A stretch of 64,000 nucleotides of DNA from Clarkia xantiana subsp. parviflora (taxonomy: Eukaryota > Streptophyta > Magnoliopsida > Myrtales > Onagraceae), in assembly GCA_036873135.1 (NCBI GenBank), contig JAPTYO010000020.1:1976081-2040080 (forward strand). Reading direction: 5' to 3'. This document shows positions 30,993 through 40,892 of this stretch, one piece after another (the stretch's first letter is position 1; every line of letters starts with the position of its first letter). The position numbers and the translations under genes were made by a program. The notes under the pieces are model-generated. The model worked only from the letters and a program-made list of their open reading frames with translations, was not told the DNA's origin and did no database searches.

Positions 30993-31839
30993 TGTTGCGT
31001 CCGGATTGAACAGAGTCGTGGGGACGCGTCTATTTACGTAGCTGTGCGGGCCGTAACCCTTCCGTCAGGAGGAGGTTGGGCCACTGACGAGTGTTCGGAC
31101 TTGCTCCCGCGTGAGGTCTTGTGTCTCGGAAAGGTTGTGACTCGGCAAGGTTGTGATCCGGCAAGGTTGTGACCCGGCAAGGTTGTGACCCGGCAAGGTT
31201 GTGACCCGGCAAGGTTGTGACCCAGGGAAGATGTGACTCAGGGCGGATGTGACTCAGGGCGTCGGAACCTGCACTAAGGACCAATGCTAGCACGGAGAGG
31301 GGGGGGGTGCTAGCGGAGCCCTCTCCGATGCTTAAGTCACTATAGTGGCAAAAAGGTAATTTCTAGAGAGAGAGAATTTCTAGAGAGAAGTCAGAGCTCA
31401 AAATACCAAAGTTGGGCAAATGAGAGAATGTGTGAAAATGGGTGGCCAAGACCTCCTATTTATAGGCTTTCTTGGGACCGGACCCGGTTTTAAAGCGGTT
31501 TGATGACGGTTCAAGAACGTGCGGTAACCGTCATCCTTGTTGGTAGTACGTGAACTTGACTTCTCTACGCGTAACGGTAATCGCGGGTACGGAAATAGCG
31601 CGATACCCGTAAGGCAATCCGGACCTCGTCGAATTTGGGCAATTCGGCGAGGTCCGAATTGTCACGCAACCCGGACGTCCGGGTTGCTGCAACCCGGAGG
31701 TCCGGTCCGGACGCGCGTAAACGCGCCTCCGGACCGTTTTGATACCGTGGGAGATGTTTTTTAAACCGAGATGTAATTTTTGACGTGTCGACGAGGCCCG
31801 AAACGTAAACACGAACCCGAATTGGACACTTATCCATCA
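30993..31839 (-). repeat. 5' LTR of the LARD-like element
   Basis: Nearly identical to 22622-23476, with a handful of substitutions and single-base indels. It is shorter in the GC-rich hairpin region (about 31670-31700). The TATA box lies near 31450-31460, read on the minus strand. Confidence 0.92.
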
Positions 31840-33830
31840 CACACCAAGATCAACAACTTCAAAATTAATATAATTATTATAGTTGATTTAAGATAATTAG
31901 CCTTATAAGTTAATTAGTTACAAATTTGAGATGATGTTTTGTTAGATTTTGTCTAAAAGACAAGAGTATGAGCCCAAATTTAGAGGAAAAGTCTTTTTAG
32001 TTCAAACTCGAGCACAAATTTGGAACGCGCTCCTTAAGATTTTTGTTCAATCCTAAATTGAAGAAGTAGATGAGTGAAAGACAACAGAAGAAAACACACA
32101 TTTATTAAGGTGTAGCGGTTCAAATCTTCATGTATTAACCAGATGTTAGAGGTTCAAATCCGCTAATTTTAAAATATAAAAATATTCATAGTCATCACTT
32201 TTCCCTTTAAAGTATAACCCGATGTGAGGGTAAATTAGTTTAGGTGTGGATTAAGCATACTATGAGTAGTGCCATCCTTAACTAATTTTTGGGCATTTGA
32301 ACACTTAAATTTATTTTTGGACAGTTTGAGTTTCACTTATCATTAGGGGTGTCAATGGGACGCGCCAGTGGTGCACAACCCACAAAATGCTCAGCGGAAG
32401 TAGTTACCGCGGTTTACAGAGTGAGTTGGTATAAAAGAACCATGGGGCAATGCAATAGGTGGTAAATGTATTGTTTCACCACAACTTCCGCCCTATGGTT
32501 ATATATGTAATTTTAGAAAATTATAGGAGTCATTATCTAATAATAGAAACTTAGTGAACGAATAAGTTATTGAAATAAGAAGTTAGATTGAATAATAAAT
32601 TTTATTCGATTATTTACGATTTAGTAGTTGTATTTGAATTATAAATGTATGTGCATATATGTCACTTTTATGAAAATTTATGTAAAAGTTCGTTAATACA
32701 AATTTAAAAATAAATGTATTCTAAAAAAATTGGCGGGGTAGGGCAATACCCCGCGGATATCTTCGAGAGGCAAACTTACCAAAAACTTCCGCCCAAGACG
32801 GGTGTGGAGCAAATATGGTAAATTCAATAAGTCCTGTGGAGAGGGGATGGTATTGCCAACTTCCGCTTCGATCTGTCCCGTTGACATCCTATTTGTCACC
32901 ACGTAGCTTATATATCATCATTAAAGAAAAACTGGAAAGCAACTGTCTTCAATACCCCTAACCTAAAAATGTGGGAATTATCATATTCTTTCAACCTTGA
33001 TTTGATTATTATTTGTCAAGCTCGAATTCGAACTCGTCCGAGCTCTAATTTTGAAGCTTGAACTCGACTCGAATCCAATAATTGAGCTGTTGGCCAAAAA
33101 TAATAATAATAATAATAATCGTGCTCGGCTCGACTCGTTAGTCAATTATACATCACAATAAATTAACATTTTTATGGCGAAAAAAATTGAGCTCGACTTG
33201 ACTCGTTTAAAGTTGAATTCAGTTGACTTATTTAATAGTAATTAGTATTAAATAAGAATTAACAATCAGACTCGACTCAACTTATAAACGCGAACTCAAA
33301 ATTCGTTTAGAACTGTGAGTAACTCGAGTCGAGTATTATAGAGCTCGAGCTCGACATACCACGACTCAAATCTTTTTCGAGTCAAATTCAAATTTTAACC
33401 GAATCAATTCCAAATAAACTCACAAATAGTTTTGATTTTTTTTTTCTCGTTAGCTTTGACATTTTTTTTTGGCCAAACGCTTGACTCACTTAACCTTATG
33501 CACACAAAGACCTTTCAATTCCGCACGTGATACTCACGTGACCATCGACTTCTCCATTGCTTCTCCTCTTCTTTTTTTTTTGTTGGCTAAATCCATTGCT
33601 TCTCTTTCATTTCCTCACTGTAATGTAACGAAATTCCTCACTGCCCCAAGGAGAGACTTAGAAGAGGAGAGAACCTCTTCTTCCACAGATCTGCCTCTCT
33701 TCACTCTATCTGTAACCGGAGAAGCAGCTGGTGACTCTCACTACCACTACAGGTCTTCTTCTTCTAGATCTGTGAGAAGCCGACTCTCCAACTCCTTACT
33801 CACACCAGAGACGGCGCCGGAGCTCACCGG
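31840..33830. other. intergenic DNA upstream of SBH
   Basis: No gene is supported. Contents are a hAT-like remnant (32345-32890), two short stretches like a Pol III B box (near 32108 and 32149), and a ctcgag/gactcg-rich region (33010-33360) related to the interior of the MITE at 38287-38792. There is a TAA microsatellite near 33103. The last few hundred bases should contain the SBH promoter. Confidence 0.5.
32345..32890. mobile_element. hAT-like non-autonomous element (candidate)
   Basis: Left end aggggtgtcaatgggac and right end complement aggatgtcaacgggac form a terminal inverted repeat around about 546 bp without coding frames. The possible 8-bp flanks acttatca and atttgtca match only 6 of 8. 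Confidence 0.45.
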
Positions 33831-33832
33831 CG

Positions 33833-33840
33833 TATAAAAG
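33833..33840 (+). promoter_or_regulatory. TATA box of the SBH gene
   Basis: TATAAAAG lies about 30 bp before a short GC-richer leader. The leader ends at a donor (tacg then GTACGT, 33955/33956). A leader intron would run to the acceptor tttgcag (34445), placing the ATG at 34557 in the next exon. Confidence 0.6.
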
Positions 33841-34556
33841 AGAGAATTTTTCATTGTGAAGCTCCGCATTGGCGGCCAGTTTATCGGCGGAGCTCAAATT
33901 TCCCCTCTGTGGCGTCGATTTCACTACCTGGCTTGGTGGGATCGCTTGGTGTACGGTACGTCTATGTTCTAAGCTTAAGGATTCACTTGATTTGATATCT
34001 GTATCCAACATACAGTAGGACATTCTGATTGCGCACAAACTTTTTATCTGAATCTTGAGAATTTAGTTACTGATTGATGGACTTTATTCATGAATTTGGC
34101 ATCGGATTTTGGCCAAATTGAGGTTTTGTCACTAGATAGGTTTAGGATGTAAATTGAATGTATGAATAAGATGTATGGCATAACCAGCTTTTCCATGATT
34201 TCCCGTAAGCTCGAACAGAGCTCAGCTTTTTTCTTCACCATACTTCAACCACCTATTTTAAACTTATATTTCCAAACAACAGTTTATACCGAGCATCTCA
34301 CTCGGTCCATGGAGAGTCTTAACTAACTTTTCCATAATCGAACTTCTAAGTGAAGTTCTTCGGTATACTCTTAACCATACTCTAACATTGAGAACCTCGC
34401 ATCAACTTCTCAGGCTGTAATGATTGATGTTTAATCTCTTTGCAGGAAATGAACTGCTACTTGGGTTCTAGAATTTGAAGTGTTTGTGGGGCCGTTTGAA
34501 AATTCGGGGCATTTTCAGGAGGGGAATTGATTCAGTGTCAATTTGAGCTGAAAAGG

Positions 34557-36304
34557 ATGGTTTTCTGGGAGGGTTATGTTAGTGATGAAACAATGGGCAC
34601 TTTTGCACCGATAGTGGTGTATTGGATTTACGCCGGTTTTTATCAGCTTCTGCCCCCTATGGACAACTACAGATTACACACTAGAAATGAGGAGGAAGAG
34701 AAGAACTCGGTGCCACTAGTAATGGTTGTGAAAGGTGTTCTACTTCAACAGCTCGTTCAAGCCACAGTTGCTCAGGCTCTCTTTATGGTCAGTATCTCGG
34801 GTTTCCTCTGATTGAGAGTTTTGTTCATTTTTTAAGCCTTGAATGCTGAATCACACTGTTTGTCTTGAAAGCTTTAACTGCTGAAAACTTGCTATTCGCT
34901 TCGTGTTGTAGGAATTCAGATTCTTTTCCTGATTAGTAATATCTTGAACTTATTTATAAACGTCGATATATTGAAAACAAGCAGATGGTAATTTAGGGTC
35001 AGTATCTCGTGTTTCCTCTGTAGAAATTCAGCTCCTTTTATGGTCAGTATCTCGTATTTCCTCTGATTGAGAGTTTTGTTCATTTTTGAAGCCTTGAATA
35101 ATGAAACACTGCTTTGCCTTGAAGCTTTAACTGCTGAAAACTTGCTATTCGGTTCATGCTGTAAGAATTCAGATTCTTTTCCTTTATTAGTAATATCGTG
35201 ATCTCATTTATAAATGTCTATACATTGGAAAAGAAGCAGACAGTGATTGCATTGACAATTAAATTGCTTCCTCTGCATGGTTTCAGCCTAACTATTTATA
35301 GTCGAATAAGAATTTGTAGCATTTGTTATGATTGAGAGTTTTGGTAATATCTCAGGTTTCCTCTGATTGAGAGTTTTGTTCATTTTTGAAGCCTTGAATG
35401 CTGAATCACTGCTTTGCCTTGAAGATTTAACTGCTGAAAGCTTGCTATCTGGTTCATGCTATAGGAATTCAGATTCTTTTTCTTTATAGGTATTATCTTG
35501 ATCTGATTTTTAAACGCCGATACACTGGAAAAGAAACAGATGGTGATTGCATTAACAATCAAATTGCTTCCTCTCTACGGTTACTATATATAATCAAAAC
35601 AAGAATTTCTAGCATTTGTTCTGATTGAGATTTATGGTAATATCTCAGGTTTCCTCTGATTGAGACTTATGTTCATTGTTGAAGCTTTGCACCATCATTC
35701 TTTGGATTTCTTTTGCCAAAATGCTTAATTCAAACAACTCTACTCATTGCCACAGGTGACCGCGAAATCAAACACACCCGGGTCTACACATCAACCCTCT
35801 CTTCCAATCCTTACCGTGCAATTTATCATCGCAATGCTAGTGATGGACACATGGCAGTATTTCGTGCATCGATACATGCACCAGAACAAGTTCTTGTACC
35901 GCCACATCCACTCCCAACACCACAGACTCGTTGTCCCATATGCAATTGGTGCTCTCTACAACCACCCACTTGAGGGCCTTCTCCTCGACACGTTTGGTGG
36001 GGCCCTCTCGTTCCTCATCTCCGGGATGACAGCAAGAACATCTATATACTTCTTCTGCTTCGCTGTGATTAAAACAGTGGATGATCACTCTGGGCTATGG
36101 TTGCCATGGAATATCTTCCACCTGTTCTTCAACAACAACACTGCTTACCATGACATACACCATCAGCTCCAAGGTACAAAGTATAATTTTTCGCAGCCTT
36201 TTTTCTCCATTTGGGACAAGATCTTGGGTACCCATGTCCCGTTCGATCTTGTTAAACGAGCTGAAGGAGGATTCGAGGCCCGGCTTAAGAAATCGAAACA
36301 GTAG
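34557..36304 (+). CDS. SBH1: sphinganine C4-monooxygenase (sphingoid base hydroxylase)
   Basis: ER membrane di-iron enzyme that adds the C-4 hydroxyl to sphinganine, making phytosphingosine for plant sphingolipids. Two coding exons: 34557-34787 and 35756-36304, joined in phase 0, giving 259 residues, the usual family length. The start MVFWEGYVSDETMG is followed by a membrane segment (IVVYWIYAGFYQLL), the conserved KGVLLQQLVQA, further membrane segments, and histidine boxes HRYMH, HSQHH and HDIHH that bind iron. The C-terminus ends LKKSKQ, a lysine-rich tail of the type that retains proteins in the ER. The 968-bp coding intron is built of tandem repeats that copy the 5' splice donor region. 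Paralogue number (SBH1 or SBH2) cannot be decided here. Confidence 0.93.
34787..35660 (+). repeat. tandem repeats in the SBH intron carrying donor copies
   Basis: The block ggtcagtatctcg, ttcctctg, attgagagttttgttcattt, gccttgaat, ctttaactgctgaaa recurs from 34787, about 35039, about 35340 and about 35633 (the last partial), plus a short copy near 34996. The copy near 35035 includes the exon-like ttttatg before ggtcagt, so it reproduces the authentic donor context. Confidence 0.85.
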
Positions 36305-37696
36305 CAACTAACTAGATTGACGACAGTGTTCTTGATGATGAACGGTTAAAGGTACGATGAATTGCTTGATTGCAAAGAATCGATTGGGTTGCTTTTTGTA
36401 TGATGGTGATAGCAATTAGCATACCATTCAGATCTATTTGTCAGTTGATTGATTAAAGTTTGTGTCTTTCTCAGGTTTGCTGTATTTGATGTAGTTGTTA
36501 AAACTATATAAGGGTGTCTCCATTGTGTAAAATATTTACCATGGTTTCTTGCAACTTTCTATGTATTCTAGTAACTTTCCAAGATTTGTCTTAACTTATT
36601 ATTGTGTATATATTGTTTTTATAATGAAGAAATCTGGGTGATGTAGCAGTAAGATTCCCCTTTTGAACACAAATTATTCCAGTCTCAGGACTCGAACCCG
36701 AGACTTCTGGGATGAGTGGTTTTAGTGCCTTGTAACTTTAGGTCTCTCTAAGACTTTTTTTTTTTGGCCAATAATGAAGGTCTCCAAGACTTAATATGTA
36801 CATTATGATGAAATGACCAAAATAGCATTTTTATATTCGTTTTTCATCATTTTATTCATATTTTTCATTGTGTTATTTTTTAAATTTATCAAGTTTTTTA
36901 TAAATAAATAAAAAACAAACTTTAATTTTTCAATATAGAACACGATAAACATAATGAAAAATACTTGAATCAATTCAAGTAATAGTAAAACTGTCATTTT
37001 GTAACAATTTAATCACAGTAAGTCAAATATAAGTGTCTAAATAAAACAAGTTTGAACTATTTACATTCTGAAACATAGATAACCAAGTTATAACGTAAAA
37101 AAAAAAAAAAAAAAAAAAAAATAACAATTTAATCCTATTATGCAAATATAAATAAATAAACAATTTTATTAACCTAAACTATAAACTGTCGCTCACTGTT
37201 GATTTTCTACTTTTTTTTGCTCCTTCACCATAAGGTGCTTTGAAATGGAGCTACGGTACATCTAAATTACCATACCATTAATTATTGATTAGTTTTCTAG
37301 TTTTGCTGTTAGGCTGATACGTAACCAAGCCCAATATATCCTTGTCCTTTAATTTTATATTTAATTTGAACTGATGATATTTCTCTCAGTGTCTTTTTAT
37401 TTAAAAATTTATTGACATATTATTAAACATATGTTTTTATTAGGTAATTAGTGTCATGTCAGTATGTAATAACCACATAAGTAATAGTGTTCGTCCCAAT
37501 TTTTTTAACAACTTCCTTTTACAAATTCAGAGTTAGTTAGAAAGAATACAATATTTTATGTTAGAATGTAATTGATTTTATCCAAACTTTTTCTTTAATA
37601 TATTTAAACACAATATTTTCCTTATACTTCGTTTTGACTTTAAATGACTTTGGTTATAATAAGAAAACTTGTGAAATAATCGTTATCTAACGAAGT
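36305..37696. other. SBH 3' flank and intergenic DNA
   Basis: This holds the presumed 3' UTR of SBH, a possible tRNA-derived remnant (36640-36730), a poly(A) run of 25 bases (37097-37121), and AT-rich sequence. No gene is seen. Confidence 0.5.
36640..36730 (-). repeat. tRNA-derived SINE remnant (weak candidate)
   Basis: The minus strand has a perfect Pol III B box GGTTCGAGTCC within tctcgggttcgagtcctgag. A convincing A box or poly(A) tail is not visible, so this may only be tRNA-like intergenic sequence. Confidence 0.25.
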
Positions 37697-39043
37697 ATGG
37701 CTGGGCATGGATCGGTTTTGGTCCGAACCGGGACTAGATTTTAAGTTCAGTTGGTTTCATGTACCAGGTTTGAACCAAACCGGATTTTAGGTCCTAGAAC
37801 CGAACCATAACAGAACCGGTTTTGAACCTTTTTTTAAACTAAAATTTAAAGTACACACCCAAATTGATAATCCATAAACAATCTACAATTTTCAAAATAC
37901 AATCTATAAAGACAATTGATTGCTTAAGAGTAGAGAGTATCAAAGTCTAAATTTCAAACAATCTAATAATATAGAAAAGTCGAAATATTTAAAACATAAA
38001 TCTCGAGACTTTAACCGACATCAAGAGACGTAGCTCAGACTTTAAAAGTGCAGGAAATCTCTAGTTGAAAAAAATACAATATGTATATTAAGCGAGTTAA
38101 TCTATCATCTCAGATAAAATATAGAACTATTTCTGAGTTAAGTTTCGAGTTCAAAACTGAACTCAATTTTTTGTAGAACTCATCTGGGCCAACATAATAT
38201 ATAATAACTATATATAAGTAAACAAATATGCTACGACCAACTATATATCAAATATGAACCAAACTCAAATAGTGAAGGATCTACCCTATGGGTGTAAACG
38301 AGTCAAGCTACTCGTGAGCTGCTCGAGATCGGCTCGGTCGATATTCAAATTCGACTCCCTAAATTTCGAGTCGAGCTTTTTCTGATACCGAGTTGAGTTC
38401 GAGTTCACTGGTACTCGACTCGAGAGGCTCGCGAGCGTAATCAAGATTTTTTATTTTGCCTATTCGAGTCGAGTTCGAGCTTGAGTTTTTTGAGCTTTAC
38501 GTAACAATATTATATATATATATATATTGAGTTCGAGTCGAGTTCGAACCAAAAGCCAAATCGAGTCGAGTTCGAGCTCGAGCTAAGGTGCACCATTTAT
38601 AATTTAATTAATTTTTTTTTACTATATCGAGCCCATTCGAGTCGAGTCGAGCCGAACTTGAACACGTCAACTATGGCACCGAGTTGAGCTCGAACTTGAA
38701 AATTAAGGCTTGGTCGAGTTCGAGCTCGAGTAAACTGAGTCGAGTTGAGCTTGCCAAAATTTGGCTCTACTCGGCTCGTTTACAGCCCTTTATTCTACCC
38801 AAAAAAAAGAATGCAATGATGTATTACTATCAAACAATTTAGGCTTTATGTAACAAATTTTTTCTGAAAAACCGGTTTAGAACCTGTTTTGAACCAGTCA
38901 AAAACCGCTCAATATATTCCTTATCAGAACCAAACCATTTAAGAACCGGTTCAGTCAGAAGACTCAGAACCAGTTCGTATTGGTTCAGTTCCGGTTTGGT
39001 TCTGGTTCGGTTTGCCCCGAACCGGTTTTTATACCAAGCCCTA
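37697..39043. mobile_element. hAT-like non-autonomous element, 1.35 kb, with TSD
   Basis: Flanked by taacgaagt at 37688-37696 and 39044-39052 (a 9-base match; hAT makes 8-bp duplications, so one base may be chance). The ends atggctgggcatgg and, inverted, tagggcttggtat are followed by ccggttcgg-type sequence at both sides. No transposase frame is seen. A second element is nested inside. Confidence 0.75.
38287..38792. mobile_element. nested hAT-like MITE with GGGTGTAAACGAG ends
   Basis: Left end tatgggtgtaaacgag and right end (inverted) taaagggctgtaaacgag enclose ctcgagt-rich DNA. Flanks atctaccc (38279-38286) and ttctaccc (38793-38800) match 7 of 8 bases. It sits inside the 37697-39043 element and is therefore younger. 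Confidence 0.7.
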
Positions 39044-39052
39044 TAACGAAGT

Positions 39053-40040
39053 CTTGCCAAAATTCTAAATTAATATTTTGACATAAAAAATTATTAATAC
39101 TACAATTAATTTATTTGATTTTGTTGTATTTGTTTTATTATTATATAAACTCGCTATACACATGTAAATTCAACATAAAATTATATTTATTAATGACATG
39201 ATGCATATAAATAAATATCACATATCACAGGTTAAAAAAAATTCAGAGTAACAATAATTTTTATTTTAATATTTAAGAAAATATTTGGTCACCTAAATGA
39301 ATTTTATAACATGTCAAAAGTATAAATATTTTTCTTTGGCAAAAAAAAGTATAAATGTTTTTCTATACTGAAAATAAAAATACATATAAATAATTATGAT
39401 GTTTTGGCAAAAAAAAAAAACTTATGAAGTGACAATAAATACACATTCATAGACCATTATTCTATCAATTATCCTGTATCAAATTTAGACATCTTTGTAC
39501 TTGCCTTAATACTATTTTTTTAAATCATAATTTTTTTACTATTACTCTAAGAATTAATTTTATATAATTTTCTTAAAATATTAATGTGCTTCATCTATCT
39601 ATCTAGCCCAATTATCAATAATCTTCATTCATTTTATATTCACTGTTTTTTTTTATAAATTTTTCTACTTATAGTATTTAAATTTAAATTAGAATCCATA
39701 TAAAAATACCAATAATTGTTTGTTAACAAAGAACAACCAATGTGTGATTTAATAAAAATAATCCCATTTTTATTTTATTTTTAAAATCAACTTTTTCCAA
39801 GCCTTGACAAAAAAAAATAGTAATTAACGTAATATATGAAAATTTAGCATAAGTTACCGTATCATCTAAATAAATGTGTGGGTAAATTAAACCACTAAAC
39901 TTTTTTTTAAGTGGAAAGAAAATAGTGACTTTAATTTCCATGAGAAAAACCTTGGGTTAAAATAAAAAATTAACTAATTATAATTACCATGAAGGTATGG
40001 TATCTCTTAAGTAGCATAGTTTAGTTTTAGAGGCTTTTAC
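39053..40040. other. AT-rich intergenic DNA
   Basis: No gene or clear repeat structure is seen, apart from A/T runs. The last part should contain the MRF promoter. Confidence 0.5.
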
Positions 40041-40892
40041 GGTGAACACACGTCGCAGGCAGAGGAACAGAGTAACCGGCTATCTCGCAACTGTACCCAT
40101 TACTTTTTCAACCACACCATTTTCCTCCATCTTCAATTCATCCTCAAGAACCACGCACTGTGTTTTGGGCAATTCTCGTATCCTCCTTTCTCTCTAGTTT
40201 TTTGGTCGCCCAGTTTCTCTTTAGAGGCTGGGTTTGATTCACGATCCACTGCAAGTAGATTTTCTCTCAAGGTACGTCTTCGTTTTACGATCTTGTTCAT
40301 GTCTCGATCTCGATTTTTTTATTGTTGGATTGGATTCTGTGGATGTACGCAATTCTGTGGCCGTATTCGATCCTCAATGTCTGGTGCATTTTATTGAAAC
40401 TCCAAGTTTCTTAGAATTTCTGATCTGCGGTTTGATTAGGATCTTGCTAGTCATGGCGGTACTGGTAGTGTATTGGAATTGACGGGTTGTTTCTGCATTG
40501 CTGATAATCTTATTCAAAATGTACTACTGTTAGAGTTGAGTTACTGATTGAATCAGGTACTTGTTTCTCAGCAGAAAAAGGTTATTTTGCAATTTGGATC
40601 TTGAATCCAGTATTGTGAGCACAGAGAAAGGGGGCTTCTTAATCAAGGGGGAAAATGAACCGAATCCATGGACGAGATGGAGAAAGATGGGGATTCCGCT
40701 GCCTTTTCAGTTTCGGGTTGTAGTTGATCGTATTATCTTAATCGGTGAGCATTATGATGCTCCTCTTCAATCAGTATATTTTTGCATTGCTAATTTTAAA
40801 CAAGAGTATATGGTAGACCAAGATGGCTAATAGATAACAAAATTTGATTCAGAGAGTGGCAGATTGCTTCCTTGTTAAAGATCTTCACAACA

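Larger units (their letters stand above)
22622..31839 (-). mobile_element. non-autonomous (LARD-like) LTR retrotransposon with Tat-type signals
   Basis: A 9.2-kb element with LTRs of 855 bp (22622-23476) and 847 bp (30993-31839), flanked by a perfect 5-bp target-site duplication cacac (22617-22621 and 31840-31844). The primer site TGGCGCCGTC next to the right LTR and the tract CGGGGGCAAG next to the left LTR show that it reads on the minus strand. Inside are only gag-like frames (29384-30942) and about 5.9 kb of non-coding, array-rich DNA. I find no protease, reverse transcriptase, RNase H or integrase motif on either strand. Its signals resemble those of the 6910-16086 gypsy element, so mobilisation in trans by a Tat-like element is plausible. 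Confidence 0.88.

Noticed and set aside
32100..32170. Two ggttcaaatc motifs like a Pol III B box
   Set aside because: No A box at correct spacing and no cloverleaf, so no tRNA gene or SINE is called.
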